Assembly: GCF_014640615.1 (NCBI RefSeq)
Contig: NZ_BMHH01000007.1
Coordinates: 167,347-231,346 of the forward strand
DNA length: 64,000 nucleotides
Reading direction: 5' to 3'
Origin: Paramesorhizobium endophyticum
GTDB lineage: Bacteria; Pseudomonadota; Alphaproteobacteria; Rhizobiales; Rhizobiaceae
A program made the position numbers and the translations under genes. The notes beneath the pieces are model-generated. The model had not been told where the DNA came from. It searched no databases and saw only the letters and a list, made by a program, of their open reading frames with translations. Positions 16,457 through 25,539 of this stretch are shown here, in pieces. The stretch's first letter is position 1, and each line of letters begins with the position of its first letter.

Positions 16457-17608
16457 ATGAACATCAAGTGCATTCTTCTCGGTTTCGCCGCGGTTCTGAC
16501 CGCGGCGTCCAGCGCCGGCGCCGCGGACGCCACCCATGCTGCCGCGGCCCCTGAGCCGGAACAGAACGAATATCTGCGCGCCTGCTACACCACCGGCGCC
16601 GGCTACTTCTTTATCCCCGGCACCGAAACCTGCCTGCGCATCTCGGGCTATATCCGTTTTGACGCTGCCGCCGGCGATGCGCTCGGCCTTCACGGTGTCG
16701 ACCGCCGGAGGTTCTATGGCAGCGAACCCGAGGAAAGGCTGCGCGACACCTGGAACCTCAGCACACGCTTTGCGCTGCGCACCCACACGGCTACCGCGAC
16801 GGAACTCGGCACGCTCTACACCTATACCGAGAGCCGCTTCCAGTATGACACGACCAGCGTGCCCTACACCATTGACGGGCCGGACGGCTCGCCGGTGGAG
16901 GAACGCAACAGCGCCTGGGCCAATTTCGACACCACGACGCTGAACTTTGCCTATATCGAGCTTGGCGGCTTGCGCCTCGGCAAGGACGAGACCGCGTTCC
17001 GTACCTTCCTCGGCTATGCCGGGAATGTTGTTAATGACGATGCGCTGGAGCCTTATGGCTACGACACCATGCTCATCAGCTACACCTTCAAGGGCAGCAA
17101 TGGCCTCTCCGCCATCCTCTCGCTCGAGCAGGGGGCCGAGGATTACACGATCGACAGCTATATGCCGCATGTCGTCGGCGGCCTGAAATATACCCAGGGC
17201 CGCGGCTCGATCGGCGCCGTCGTCGGCTATGATGCAAATTTCGAGGAATATGCGGTCAAGCTGCGCGCCGATTACAATATCAGCGACTCCCTCTCCGTCT
17301 TCGCGATGGGCGGCTGGCGCTCCGATGGCGACATCGAGCACCGCAACCATAATTTCTACGCGTCGTGGGGCGGGGACTGGATCGGCTGGGTCGGCGCGAG
17401 CTATGCGGTGAGCGACAAGGCGGTCGCCAATTTGCAGGTCTCCTTCGACGACGCCAAGGAACTGGCCGTCGCCGTCAACCTGGCCTATGAGCTCGTGCCC
17501 GGTTTCACGGTCACGCCGGAAGTCGTCTATCTCAAGGAGTCCGAAAGCCTCAATGGCAATGATGACGGTGTATGGGGCGGCGTCATCCGCTTCCAGCGCT
17601 CGTTCTGA
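16457..17608 (+). CDS. Omp2-type trimeric porin (copy 3)
   Basis: Outer-membrane porin of 383 residues and third paralogue in the window. Signal peptide of about 23 residues ends GAA before DATHAAA. The conserved N-terminal strand YLRACYTTGAGYFFIPGTE and second Cys, [32 protein letters not shown] and the terminal FQRSF are all present. It is more diverged in the mature N-terminus than copies 1 and 2. ATG 16457 follows CAGGAGATGAGAA. Confidence 0.9.
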   Translation: MNIKCILLGFAAVLTAASSAGAADATHAAAAPEPEQNEYLRACYTTGAGYFFIPGTETCLRISGYIRFDAAAGDALGLHGVDRRRFYGSEPEERLRDTWNLSTRFALRTHTATATELGTLYTYTESRFQYDTTSVPYTIDGPDGSPVEERNSAWANFDTTTLNFAYIELGGLRLGKDETAFRTFLGYAGNVVNDDALEPYGYDTMLISYTFKGSNGLSAILSLEQGAEDYTIDSYMPHVVGGLKYTQGRGSIGAVVGYDANFEEYAVKLRADYNISDSLSVFAMGGWRSDGDIEHRNHNFYASWGGDWIGWVGASYAVSDKAVANLQVSFDDAKELAVAVNLAYELVPGFTVTPEVVYLKESESLNGNDDGVWGGVIRFQRSF

Positions 17609-17623
17609 TCCCGCTTGGAGCAG

Positions 17624-17648
17624 GACGGGGCGAATGTAGCGCCCCGTC
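17624..17648 (+). terminator. Hairpin terminator of porin 3
   Basis: GACGGGGCG and CGCCCCGTC form a perfect 9-bp stem with a short AATGTAG loop, 15 bases past the stop; no strong T-tract. Confidence 0.65.
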
Positions 17649-17781
17649 GCCATATGTAAAATGCAATCAATTTAGTTGATGATTTCTAAATTCAATCTAA
17701 AGTAGAAGTTTATTTAGCGCACCACCATAAGGCGCGCGCTCAAGCTCATGTAACTATTTATACTTAAGGGAAAAGAAAAAG

Positions 17782-18855
17782 ATGACCAACAAATGGAAAA
17801 TGCGGTTATTGGCAGCGCTGGTGGGCGCCGCCTTCATCCCGGTCACTACCGCACAAAGCGCGGACTCTCCGGTGAATACGACGGAACAGGTTGATCCTGC
17901 CGCGCTTAAGGCCTGGCGAGAGGAGATGCAAAATATTGTTCCTCCGGGCCCGGGTTGCTACCATTCGAAATATCCCAGCAAGGCCCTCAATGAGATCCCT
18001 TGCATCAAGACATCCACCACTGAGCCTGCCCCACCCGTGCCCAAGGTCAGCAAACGCGCCTCCAAAATCGTGGATGGCGGATCCGACAATTACTTTTTTG
18101 AACCCGGCATAGTTAGTTCAAGCTCCTACCTCTCTTATGCAACCGGCTCTTTCCCGTCGGTTACGGACGTTAAATCCGTAACCAGCGTGGGCGGCACGGG
18201 CGATTCCAAGCTCGACGGCCAATATAGCCTGCAACTCAACACGAACTATTTTACCACCCAGGCTTGCGGAAATGCCCCCGAATGCTACGGATGGCAACAA
18301 TTCATGTACCAGAATCAAGGATCTTCCGGCGGCGGAGAGGTGACTGTTCGGTCTTGGCTCGTTAACTACCCTGAAAAATGCCTAAGTGACTGGACACGCC
18401 AGGACAAGGATGGACAACCGAGCTGCTACATGGAGGAAATGGGGCCGGCGCCGTTAATTCCGGTTACGCAACTTACGGATGTCACGCTCACAGGCTATGT
18501 AAATAAAAGCAACACGGGGCAGAACGTCGCCATTTTGCAATTTGGCCCCGAGCAGGTCACCGTTTCTCGTGACAATTATCTGGGACTGGGCTCGGATTGG
18601 ACGCAAGCGGAATTCAACATCTTTGGAGTCGATGATGAAACCAAAGCTGAATTCGATCCCGGCGCCTCAATGACCGTGAAACTTAACGCACAGTATAACG
18701 TCGGACGATTCTACTACCTGTCGCCAAAATGCATACGTTCTGAAAGCACTGCTGCAGAGTCTAACAATCTGACTTTGGGCGATTGCATCGCAGACAAAGG
18801 TGGCGAACTTCACCCCTACATTCAATTCACTCAATCCTATCCACTTCCGCAGTAA
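17782..18855 (+). CDS. Secreted protein of unknown function ('PGPGCYHxxYPS' family)
   Basis: 357 residues with a 26-residue signal peptide (cleavage near AQSAD). The mature protein has NIVPPGPGCYHSKYPSKALN, a long beta-rich part (YSLQLNTNYFTTQACGN, CYGWQQFMYQNQG, SWLVNYPEKC) and WTQAEFNIFGVDDETKAEF, closing with Cys-containing NNLTLGDCIADKGG. I recall similar unannotated secreted proteins in soil actinobacteria, myxobacteria and fungi, with no assigned activity; this is memory, not a search. Six or more Cys suggest disulfides. Its base composition is visibly less GC-rich than its neighbours, consistent with transfer. A terminator follows at 18865. Confidence 0.6.
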   Translation: MTNKWKMRLLAALVGAAFIPVTTAQSADSPVNTTEQVDPAALKAWREEMQNIVPPGPGCYHSKYPSKALNEIPCIKTSTTEPAPPVPKVSKRASKIVDGGSDNYFFEPGIVSSSSYLSYATGSFPSVTDVKSVTSVGGTGDSKLDGQYSLQLNTNYFTTQACGNAPECYGWQQFMYQNQGSSGGGEVTVRSWLVNYPEKCLSDWTRQDKDGQPSCYMEEMGPAPLIPVTQLTDVTLTGYVNKSNTGQNVAILQFGPEQVTVSRDNYLGLGSDWTQAEFNIFGVDDETKAEFDPGASMTVKLNAQYNVGRFYYLSPKCIRSESTAAESNNLTLGDCIADKGGELHPYIQFTQSYPLPQ

Positions 18856-18864
18856 TTAGTCCCC

Positions 18865-18886
18865 ACCGGCGGCTTCGGCCGCCGGT
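18865..18886 (+). terminator. Hairpin terminator of the secreted-protein gene
   Basis: ACCGGCGGC-TTCG-GCCGCCGGT, a perfect stem with a stable UUCG tetraloop followed by TGTT, ten bases after the stop codon. Confidence 0.8.
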
Positions 18887-18914
18887 TGTTCCTATCTGCA
18901 TGAAGGCAGAATGA

Positions 18915-19442
18915 TCAAAGGGTCGGTTCCAATTTGGGCGGAATAGCTTCCAGAAACGTCCTCACCTCCTCCGGGCTGCGCAGGTGGAAGACCCGAACGT
19001 GCGACGGGATGGTCTCCAGAAGCTTGAGCGCGCGGATGCGGCCGTTCTTGCTATATCCGGCGACCCACTTGAGGAAGGCCCAATCGAAACGCTCCGGGCA
19101 GCCTTCGGCCATGTCGGGCCGCGTCCTGCCGTGATGCCTTATGACGCGCAGGACGACGCGCCAGAGGCGGCGAATCGTGCCGATGTCGAGGAAGATGAAT
19201 GTGTCGGCCCGTTCAAGGCGCGCCGGTATGGTCGCCGTATGGTTGCCCTCGAATACCCATTCCTCGCCCCGCGCCGCGTCAAGCGCCAGCGCGGTCGTTT
19301 CCTCCGGCGTGCGCTGCACCCAGCCGGCTTTCCAATACATTGGATCGATATGGATCACAGGCAGCCCCAGCCGCTCGCCGATCTCTTGTGCGAGTGTCGA
19401 TTTACCGGAGCCGGCGCCGCCAATGATCATAATGCGTTTCAT
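18915..19442 (-). CDS. P-loop ATPase, adenylate-kinase-like (FlaR-type)
   Basis: 175 residues. Walker A GGAGSGKST lies at about 8-16, followed by HIDPMYWKAGW and the WVFEGNHTATIPARLERADTFIFLD region typical of 'DNA topology modulation protein' (FlaR) and related AAA_17/AAA_18 kinases. These are thought to be small nucleoside or nucleotide kinases; the substrate is unknown. The neighbouring VOC gene on the same strand lies upstream, so they could share a transcript. Confidence 0.72.
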   Translation of the reverse strand: MKRIMIIGGAGSGKSTLAQEIGERLGLPVIHIDPMYWKAGWVQRTPEETTALALDAARGEEWVFEGNHTATIPARLERADTFIFLDIGTIRRLWRVVLRVIRHHGRTRPDMAEGCPERFDWAFLKWVAGYSKNGRIRALKLLETIPSHVRVFHLRSPEEVRTFLEAIPPKLEPTL

Positions 19443-19530
19443 CGTTTTAGGGGCAGCAGGGACAGGGCAACGTCAGCAGCTGATGGCTAGGCCAAACATA
19501 CTGCCCCGCCGCCCCTACTGCCCTCATCCC

Positions 19531-20295
19531 TTACCGCTTCACCGATACCAGCGAGAACAGCGCCCCTTGCGGGTCCATGCAGCCGGCGATCCAGCTGTCA
19601 CCGGGCACCGGCGTCGGCTCCAGCACGATCTTGCCGCCGTTCGCCTTGACGCGCTCGATGCCCGCGTCGAGGCCGTCGACCCAGAAGTAGAACTGCCACA
19701 TGGGCGCAGGCACGTTCTCGGGCTTGGTCATGACGGCGCCGCGCGGCTTTCCGTCGATTTCGAAAAGCTGGTAGATCCCCATCGGGCCCATATCCATGCC
19801 TTCGCCCTTCGCCCATCCATACTGGTTTGAATAGAATTCGAAGGCGCTGGGGCCGTCGGCGGCGTAAAGCTCGTTCCAGCCGACCGTTCCGGGCGTCTGG
19901 TCGGGCAGCGGCGGCTGGCCTTCCATGCTCGGGGTCATCAGCATGAACATCGCGCCGCCCGGATCGGCGACGACAGAGAAACGGCCCACCTCCGGAATAT
20001 CATCAGGCTCGCGATAGACCGTCCCGCCCGCCTTGCGCAGGGCTTCCGTCGCCGCGTCGACATCCTCCACCCCGATATAGGCGGCCCACATCGGCACCTG
20101 CCCGTTCGCCTTCGCCTCTTCCGGAATCGTCATCAACCCGGCGACGCCCGTATCCCCGCTTTTGGCGATGACATAGGGCATGTTCCCCGGCCATGTTTCG
20201 GTGTTCCAGCCGAGGACCTTCTTGTAAAAGTCCTCTGCGGCGGCGAGGTCCGATGTCACCAGTTCATACCAGATAAAATCCGATTGCTTGGGCAT
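19531..20295 (-). CDS. Two-domain VOC (glyoxalase/bleomycin-resistance fold) protein
   Basis: 254 residues with two VOC modules: the first from FIWYELVTSDLAAAEDFYKKVLGW to GRFSVVADPGGAMFMLM, the second from GWNELYAADGPSAFEFY to CMDPQGALFSLV. The family includes metal-dependent isomerases, dioxygenases and binding proteins; this double form resembles CFP-30B/hydroxylase-type proteins without proven activity. ATG 20295 is chosen because GGAAGGGAAA precedes it; the 20-residue longer frame lacks a signal. Confidence 0.8.
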   Translation of the reverse strand: MPKQSDFIWYELVTSDLAAAEDFYKKVLGWNTETWPGNMPYVIAKSGDTGVAGLMTIPEEAKANGQVPMWAAYIGVEDVDAATEALRKAGGTVYREPDDIPEVGRFSVVADPGGAMFMLMTPSMEGQPPLPDQTPGTVGWNELYAADGPSAFEFYSNQYGWAKGEGMDMGPMGIYQLFEIDGKPRGAVMTKPENVPAPMWQFYFWVDGLDAGIERVKANGGKIVLEPTPVPGDSWIAGCMDPQGALFSLVSVKR

Positions 20296-20468
20296 TTCAC
20301 GTTTCCCTTCCTGTTTGGGGCTGGTTGGTGTTTCACCTGCAATCCTATGCCCCACCAGTATGACACGGAAAACCGCCCCATCCCACCTCTCCTGACAAAC
20401 GGGGCAGAAAAGGCTCCTGACAAAATCGGTGGTTTCCTTTAGCGTTCCGGCGAAGAAGGAGAGGCGAC

Positions 20469-21056
20469 ATGCGGCGCATTGCTTTTGTTCTTGGGATCGC
20501 GTTGTGCCTGGGGCCCGTGACGGCGTGGGCGCAGTGGAAGCCTGCCGAGCGGATCGAAACCTATCCGGTTTCCGGCCAGACGGGCATCGAGCTTTACCGC
20601 TCGATCGGCGAGAACGGCCCGCGATTGAGCCTCGGCCCCACCATCGCCTTCACCACCTTCGATCTGAAATGGTCGCGCAAATATGTGCCCGAAGGCGGCG
20701 GGTGCCGTCTCGCCAAGGCCGTCCCGCACCTCACCATCATCTACAAGCTGCCGAAGCCATCAGGCAAAATGCCGCCCGATACGCAGAAACGCTTGGACCG
20801 CTTCATCGCGGGGATCGAGGCGCATGAGCGGGTGCATGGCGAACTCATCCTCGACATGGTGAAGAAGATCGAGGTCATGTCGGTGGGCCTCACCGTGCCG
20901 AACGATCCGGGATGCAAGAAGATCAGGCAGGAACTGACCAAACGCCTCGCCGCCCTGTCACAGGAACAGCGCCAACAGAGCCGAGACTTCGACAAGGCTG
21001 AGATGAGCGAAGGCGGGAATGTGCACCAGCTGGTGCTGGGGTTGGTGAATGAATGA
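20469..21056 (+). CDS. Exported DUF922 putative zinc peptidase
   Basis: 195 residues with a signal peptide ending near AWAQ (residue 22). The DUF922 domain has IETYPVSGQTGIELYRSI near its start and IEAHERVHGELILDM, an HExxH-like metal site (H-E-R-V-H), as its key motif. Members are predicted periplasmic metallopeptidases with unknown targets. ATG 20469 follows AGGAGAGGCGAC, a strong ribosome site. Confidence 0.78.
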   Translation: MRRIAFVLGIALCLGPVTAWAQWKPAERIETYPVSGQTGIELYRSIGENGPRLSLGPTIAFTTFDLKWSRKYVPEGGGCRLAKAVPHLTIIYKLPKPSGKMPPDTQKRLDRFIAGIEAHERVHGELILDMVKKIEVMSVGLTVPNDPGCKKIRQELTKRLAALSQEQRQQSRDFDKAEMSEGGNVHQLVLGLVNE

Positions 21057-21100
21057 GTTGGCGCCCTCCCTCCCCTGCAGGGAAGGAGGGGCACTAAGCC

Positions 21101-22768
21101 TCACATGTTCACATAAACCGGCCCCTCGCCGCCCTGCGGGGGCACCCAGTTGATGTTCTGGTTGGGATCCTTGATGTCGCAGGTCTTGCAGTGGACGCAG
21201 TTCTGGGCGTTGATGACGAAGACTTCCTTGCCGTCCTGCTTCACCCATTCGTAGACCCCAGCCGGGCAATAGCGCTGCGACGGGCCGGCATAGATTTCGA
21301 ATTCCGAGGTCCGCTGCAATTCCATGTTCTCCACCTGAAGATGGACCGGCTGGTCCTCCTCATGGTTGGTGTTGGAAAGGAAGACCGAGGATAGCCGGTC
21401 GAAGGTGAGCACGCCGTCGGGCTTGGGGTATTCGATCTTCTTCGCATCCGCCGCCGGTTCCAGCGTCTTGTAATCAGGCTTGCCGTGGCTCATCGTACCG
21501 AAGGGCGACCAGCCGCCGGTCAGCGTGTTGATCCACATATCGAGGCCGCCAAGCGCCACGCCGAGCACCGTGCCGAGCTTCGACCAGAGCGGCTTGACGT
21601 TGCGGACCCTTTTCAGATCCTTGCCGATCTCGCTCTCGCGCCAGGCTTCCTCATAGGCGGTCAGTTCGTCATGGGAGCGGCCCGCCTTTATGGCTTCGGC
21701 CACATGGTCCGCGACCATGATTCCCGACAGCACCGCATTGTGCGAGCCCTTGATGCGTGGCACGTTGACGAAGCCCGCCGAGCAGCCCATCAACGCCCCG
21801 CCGGGGAAGGTCAACTTAGGCACCGACTGGAAGCCGCCCTCGGTGATGGCGCGCGCCCCATAGGATAGGCGCTTGCCGCCCTCGAAGGTGCCGCGAATGG
21901 CCGAATGGGTCTTGAAGCGCTGGAATTCCTCGAAGGGCGAGAGATAGGGGTTCTTGTAGTTGAGGTGAACGACGAAGCCGACCGCTACCAGATTTTCGCC
22001 GAAATGATAGAGGAACGAGCCGCCGCCGGTCTCCATATCGAGCGGCCAGCCGAAGGAGTGCTGCACGAGGCCAGGCTTGTGCTTGGACGGATCGACCTGC
22101 CAGAGTTCTTTGAGACCGATGCCGAATTTCGGCGGCTCCCTGCCCTCGTCGAGCTTGAATTTGGCGATGAGCTGCTTGGCCAGCGAGCCGCGCGCGCCTT
22201 CGCCGATCAGCACATATTTCCCGAGCAGCGCCATGCCGCGCGTATAGGCCGGGCCGGGCTCGCCGTTCTTCTCGACGCCCATATCGCCGGTGGCGACGCC
22301 GATGACCGCGCCATTGTCGTCATAGAGCACTTCGGTGGCGGCGAAGCCTGGATAGATTTCGACGCCCAGCGCCTCCGCTTTCGCGCCCAGCCAGCGGCAG
22401 ACATTGCCGAGCGATACGATGTAATTGCCGTGATTGTTCATCAGCGGCGGCATCATGAAATTGGGCAGGCGCACCGATCCGGCAGGCCCGAGCACTATAA
22501 AATGGTCATCGGTCACGGGCGTCTGGAACGGATGGTCGCTCTCCTCGCGCCAGCCTGGAATGAGCTTGTCGATGCCGATGGGATCGACGACCGCGCCCGA
22601 GAGGATATGCGCGCCAACCTCGCCGCCCTTCTCCAGCACCACGACGGAGAGTTCGGGATTGACCTGCTTCAGCCGGATCGCCGCCGCCAGTCCCGCCGGA
22701 CCCGCCCCGACGATGACCACGTCGAATTCCATGCTCTCGCGTGTCTGAAGCTCGTTCGCCTCGCTCAT
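21101..22768 (-). CDS. etfD: Electron transfer flavoprotein-ubiquinone oxidoreductase
   Basis: Peripheral inner-membrane flavoprotein passing electrons from ETF (fed by acyl-CoA and amino-acid dehydrogenases) to ubiquinone, 555 residues. The FAD-binding GAGPAGLAAAIRL motif is near residue 22; the middle has the ubiquinone/GG-doublet region; the C-terminus carries the 4Fe-4S cluster Cys set (CPAGVYEW and CVHCKTCDIKDP) and the final NWVPPQGGEGP. ATG 22768 follows GGAGGATGAG. The promoter region has a palindromic operator at 22907-22920. The gene stands alone, divergent to the uracil-DNA glycosylase gene. Confidence 0.93.
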   Translation of the reverse strand: MSEANELQTRESMEFDVVIVGAGPAGLAAAIRLKQVNPELSVVVLEKGGEVGAHILSGAVVDPIGIDKLIPGWREESDHPFQTPVTDDHFIVLGPAGSVRLPNFMMPPLMNNHGNYIVSLGNVCRWLGAKAEALGVEIYPGFAATEVLYDDNGAVIGVATGDMGVEKNGEPGPAYTRGMALLGKYVLIGEGARGSLAKQLIAKFKLDEGREPPKFGIGLKELWQVDPSKHKPGLVQHSFGWPLDMETGGGSFLYHFGENLVAVGFVVHLNYKNPYLSPFEEFQRFKTHSAIRGTFEGGKRLSYGARAITEGGFQSVPKLTFPGGALMGCSAGFVNVPRIKGSHNAVLSGIMVADHVAEAIKAGRSHDELTAYEEAWRESEIGKDLKRVRNVKPLWSKLGTVLGVALGGLDMWINTLTGGWSPFGTMSHGKPDYKTLEPAADAKKIEYPKPDGVLTFDRLSSVFLSNTNHEEDQPVHLQVENMELQRTSEFEIYAGPSQRYCPAGVYEWVKQDGKEVFVINAQNCVHCKTCDIKDPNQNINWVPPQGGEGPVYVNM

Positions 22769-22906
22769 CTCATCCTCCGTGACGGCCTGTTCCCCGGAGC
22801 CGTCTTGCCTCGTTTGTTATCTTACCTGTTATAGCGTCGCTTGAATCCTCACAAGCGGCCAATTGTCCGGAGCAATTGTGGCACTCCACGATTAATTAGT
22901 TTACCT

Positions 22907-22920
22907 TGACGTAAACGTCA
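22907..22920. promoter_or_regulatory. TGACGT-AA-ACGTCA operator before ETF-QO
   Basis: Perfect inverted repeat. Read on the minus strand, TTGACG overlaps it as a -35, with TAATTA 17 bases further as a -10, directed at the ETF-QO gene. The motif resembles sites of MerR-type regulators of branched-chain amino-acid/fatty-acid degradation (LiuR class), which is knowledge recalled, not searched. Confidence 0.55.
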
Positions 22921-22991
22921 ATAAATTCATGGCTTTTAAGGGCTTTCCTTGCAATGGACGGCGCAAGCTCATTCCTGATAAGGATGCACCC

Positions 22992-23867
22992 ATGGCAAAT
23001 GAGCAGGAATGGATGGATATCGAAGGGCTGATCCGCTTTTATGCGGAAGCGGGGGTGGATATCGCGCTCTCCGACGACCCCATCGACCGTTTTGCCGAAA
23101 GCGCGAGACCGAAAACGCCTTCAAGGCAGGCGCAGCCCGGCGCAGGCCATGCGGGTGAAGCTTCGCCCCAGCCGGCGAGTGTCTCCGCCTCCCCTCAGCA
23201 GCCTTCCCGGCAAGCGGCACCGGCACCGGCCCCCCCTCGCCCCGTCGTGCCCGACGATGCGCAGGTGGCGATGGCGCGGGAGGCGGCGCGTACGGCGGCG
23301 ACGCTGGAGGAATTGCGCGAGCGGCTCGCGGCCTTCGACGGCTGCAATTTGAAATTCACCGCCAAGAACATGTGCTTTGCCGATGGCGACCCGGAGTCGC
23401 CCGTCATGTTCATCGGCGAAGCGCCGGGGCGTGACGAGGATATAGAGGGGCGGCCCTTCGTCGGGCGGTCCGGGCAACTGCTCAACCGGATGCTCGCTTC
23501 CATGGGGCTGGAGCGGGAAAAGGTCTATATCGCCAATACCATCCCCTGGCGTCCGCCCGGCAACCGCACCCCGACGCCGCTCGAAACCGAACTCTGCCGC
23601 CCCTTCATCGAACGGCAGATCGAGCTCGCCGATCCGAAAGTGCTGGTCGCGCTAGGCGGCCCGGCGGCGAAGGCGCTGACCGGCGCGCAGGAAGGTATCT
23701 TGCGGCTGCGGGGAAACTGGAAAGTGCATTTGACGCCATCGGGCAAGGAAATCCCGGTCATGCCGACGCTGCACCCGGCCTATCTGTTGAGGAGCCCGGC
23801 CCAGAAGCGGTTTGCATGGCGAGATCTGCTGGCGGTGAAGATGCGGTTGCGGGAGATGGCAGGATGA
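22992..23867 (+). CDS. Uracil-DNA glycosylase, family 4/5 type with Fe-S cluster
   Basis: 291 residues. A Pro/Ala-rich linker (about 35-85) precedes the catalytic domain, which starts at GCNLKFTAKNMCF, carrying two Cys of the Fe-S cluster. Motif GEAPGRDEDIEGRPFVGRSGQLLNRML is the active-site/uracil pocket, followed by NTIPWRPPGNRTPTPLETELC and the C-terminal LHPAYLLRSPAQKR. It removes uracil from DNA for base-excision repair. ATG 22992 is preferred to 22929, as the domain architecture and residues fit; ribosome site AAGGATG is modest. Confidence 0.88.
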   Translation: MANEQEWMDIEGLIRFYAEAGVDIALSDDPIDRFAESARPKTPSRQAQPGAGHAGEASPQPASVSASPQQPSRQAAPAPAPPRPVVPDDAQVAMAREAARTAATLEELRERLAAFDGCNLKFTAKNMCFADGDPESPVMFIGEAPGRDEDIEGRPFVGRSGQLLNRMLASMGLEREKVYIANTIPWRPPGNRTPTPLETELCRPFIERQIELADPKVLVALGGPAAKALTGAQEGILRLRGNWKVHLTPSGKEIPVMPTLHPAYLLRSPAQKRFAWRDLLAVKMRLREMAG

Positions 23868-23870
23868 GTC

Positions 23871-24072
23871 TCCCTCCCCCTTGCGGGTAGGGTGGCCCAT
23901 GGGGCCGGGTGGGGGTGGTGACGTTAACGCCATTGTCTCCAGCAAAAGCGCACCCGTCACCACCCCCATCCGCCCGCTAACGCGGGGTTCGTCGCTGGAA
24001 AAGCCAAATCGTTGGCTTTTCCTCGGCCTACGGCCGAACGCTCCTCAATCCCAGCAAGGGGGAAGGTGGGCG
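23871..24072. repeat. Family B mosaic inverted-repeat element, copy B1
   Basis: Starts 4 bases after the glycosylase stop. Outer arms CTCCCCCTTGCGGG and complement; inner arms GGGTGGGGGTGGTGACG and CGTCACCACCCCCATCC. It contains an extra palindromic insert, GGAAAAGCCAA-ATCG-TTGGCTTTTCC, also found in B3 but not in B2. Occupies most of the 347-bp gap to the MFS gene. Confidence 0.8.
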
Positions 24073-24214
24073 CATCGTTAGCCCGCCATCCAATCGTCAT
24101 CTATTGCGGTTAAGCACCCCTGTCGGAATTCCGCCATCGCCCGCGTCGCAAACTCTCGCGCGGCAGGGCGATTTTTCTTTTATTCTCCGTGCCTTGTCTT
24201 GATCGAGGTTTTTC

Positions 24215-25453
24215 ATGGCTGGCCAACTCCTGCCCATTGCCGCGCTGCTTTTCAGCACGTTCCTAATGCTGACGGGCGGCGGGCTTGCGGGTATTCTCCT
24301 GCCGCTGCGCGCCGGGCTCGACGGCTGGTCGCCGACGACCATCGGCTGGATGGGCACGTCCTACGCGCTCGCCTTCACGCTCGGCTGCCTCATCGTGCCC
24401 CGGCTGGTGCGGCGGGTCGGGCATGTGCGGGTGTTCTCCGTGCTGCTAACGCTGCTCAGCATGTCGCTGCTGCTGCACGCACTGATTATCGACCCCATTG
24501 CCTGGATGGTCTTTCGTGGCGTCGCCGGGTTCTCGCTCGCCGGCGGCTATATGATCGTCGAGAGCTGGCTCAACGAGCGCGTCGTCAACGAAACGCGCGG
24601 CATGGTCTTCTCCATCTATATGATCGTCTCGATGGTGGGGCTGCTCGCCGGGCAATATATTCTGCCCTTCGGCGACCCGGCGGCGCAGACGCTGTTCATC
24701 GTCTGCGCGCTGATTTATGCGGCAGCGCTCATCCCGACCGCGCTTTCCAACGCGCAGTCGCCAAGGCCGTTGACCCAGGTTTCGCTCGACCTCTCAGGGC
24801 TTTACCGCCGCTCGCCCGCGGCCGTGGTCGGCTCGCTCCTCGCCGGGATGATTGCGGGGGCCTGGGGCTTCCTCGCACCGGTCTATGGCAAGCAGATCGG
24901 GCTTTCCACCTTCGGCATCGCCACCATGCTCGCCACCGCGATGATCGGCAGCGCGATCTTTCAATATCCGCTCGGGCGCGCCTCGGATTTCGTGGACCGG
25001 CGCTACGTCATGGTGGTGGCTGGCATTATCGGGCTCGTGCTCTCCGCTGCGATGGTGCTGCTTCACCCCGGGCCCGGATCGCTCATCTATATAATGATGT
25101 TTCTGTTCGGCTCGGTCCTCTATTCGATCTACAGCCTCAACACGGCGCATGCGAATGATTCCGCCGATGCCAGTGAGTTCGTGAAAATATCGAGCGGATT
25201 GCTGATCGTTTACGGGGCCGGGAGCATGATGGGACCGCAAATCGCGGGCCGGCTGATGGACGCCATCGGCCCCCAGGGCTTCTTCGTCACCATAGCGCTC
25301 TGCTATACATTCTATGCCGCCCATGCGCTCTGGCGCATCCAGCGGCGCGGCCATTCCCTCCCGCCTGCCCAAAAGACGGAATTCCAATTCCAGAGCGCAG
25401 AAACACAGCCAACGCCGGAAACAGCCCTGCTCGACCCGCGCAGCGAAACGTAG
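24215..25453 (+). CDS. MFS transporter (YcaD-like)
   Basis: 412 residues with about 12 hydrophobic segments in the 6+6 pattern, the conserved inter-helix 2/3 region LVRRVGHVRVFS and the FRGVAGFSLAGGYMIVESWLNERV stretch typical of the YcaD branch. It is probably a small-molecule exporter or importer in the inner membrane; substrate unknown. The C-terminal tail (about 375-412) is hydrophilic. ATG 24215 is preceded only by a weak GAGG site. Confidence 0.8.
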   Translation: MAGQLLPIAALLFSTFLMLTGGGLAGILLPLRAGLDGWSPTTIGWMGTSYALAFTLGCLIVPRLVRRVGHVRVFSVLLTLLSMSLLLHALIIDPIAWMVFRGVAGFSLAGGYMIVESWLNERVVNETRGMVFSIYMIVSMVGLLAGQYILPFGDPAAQTLFIVCALIYAAALIPTALSNAQSPRPLTQVSLDLSGLYRRSPAAVVGSLLAGMIAGAWGFLAPVYGKQIGLSTFGIATMLATAMIGSAIFQYPLGRASDFVDRRYVMVVAGIIGLVLSAAMVLLHPGPGSLIYIMMFLFGSVLYSIYSLNTAHANDSADASEFVKISSGLLIVYGAGSMMGPQIAGRLMDAIGPQGFFVTIALCYTFYAAHALWRIQRRGHSLPPAQKTEFQFQSAETQPTPETALLDPRSET

Positions 25454-25539
25454 AATTCTCTACAGTAAAATAAAGTATTATTTTAATATTTTCATTTTTA
25501 TACTGCTATTAAATTATTCTGCTTTGTGGAGATGCCTGA

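Noticed and set aside
16061..17653. 530-residue minus-strand frame opposite porin 3
   Set aside because: It is the complement of a clear porin; GC-rich third positions keep the antisense frame open. The same applies to long antisense frames over glnE, ccmF, gp15 and pepN.
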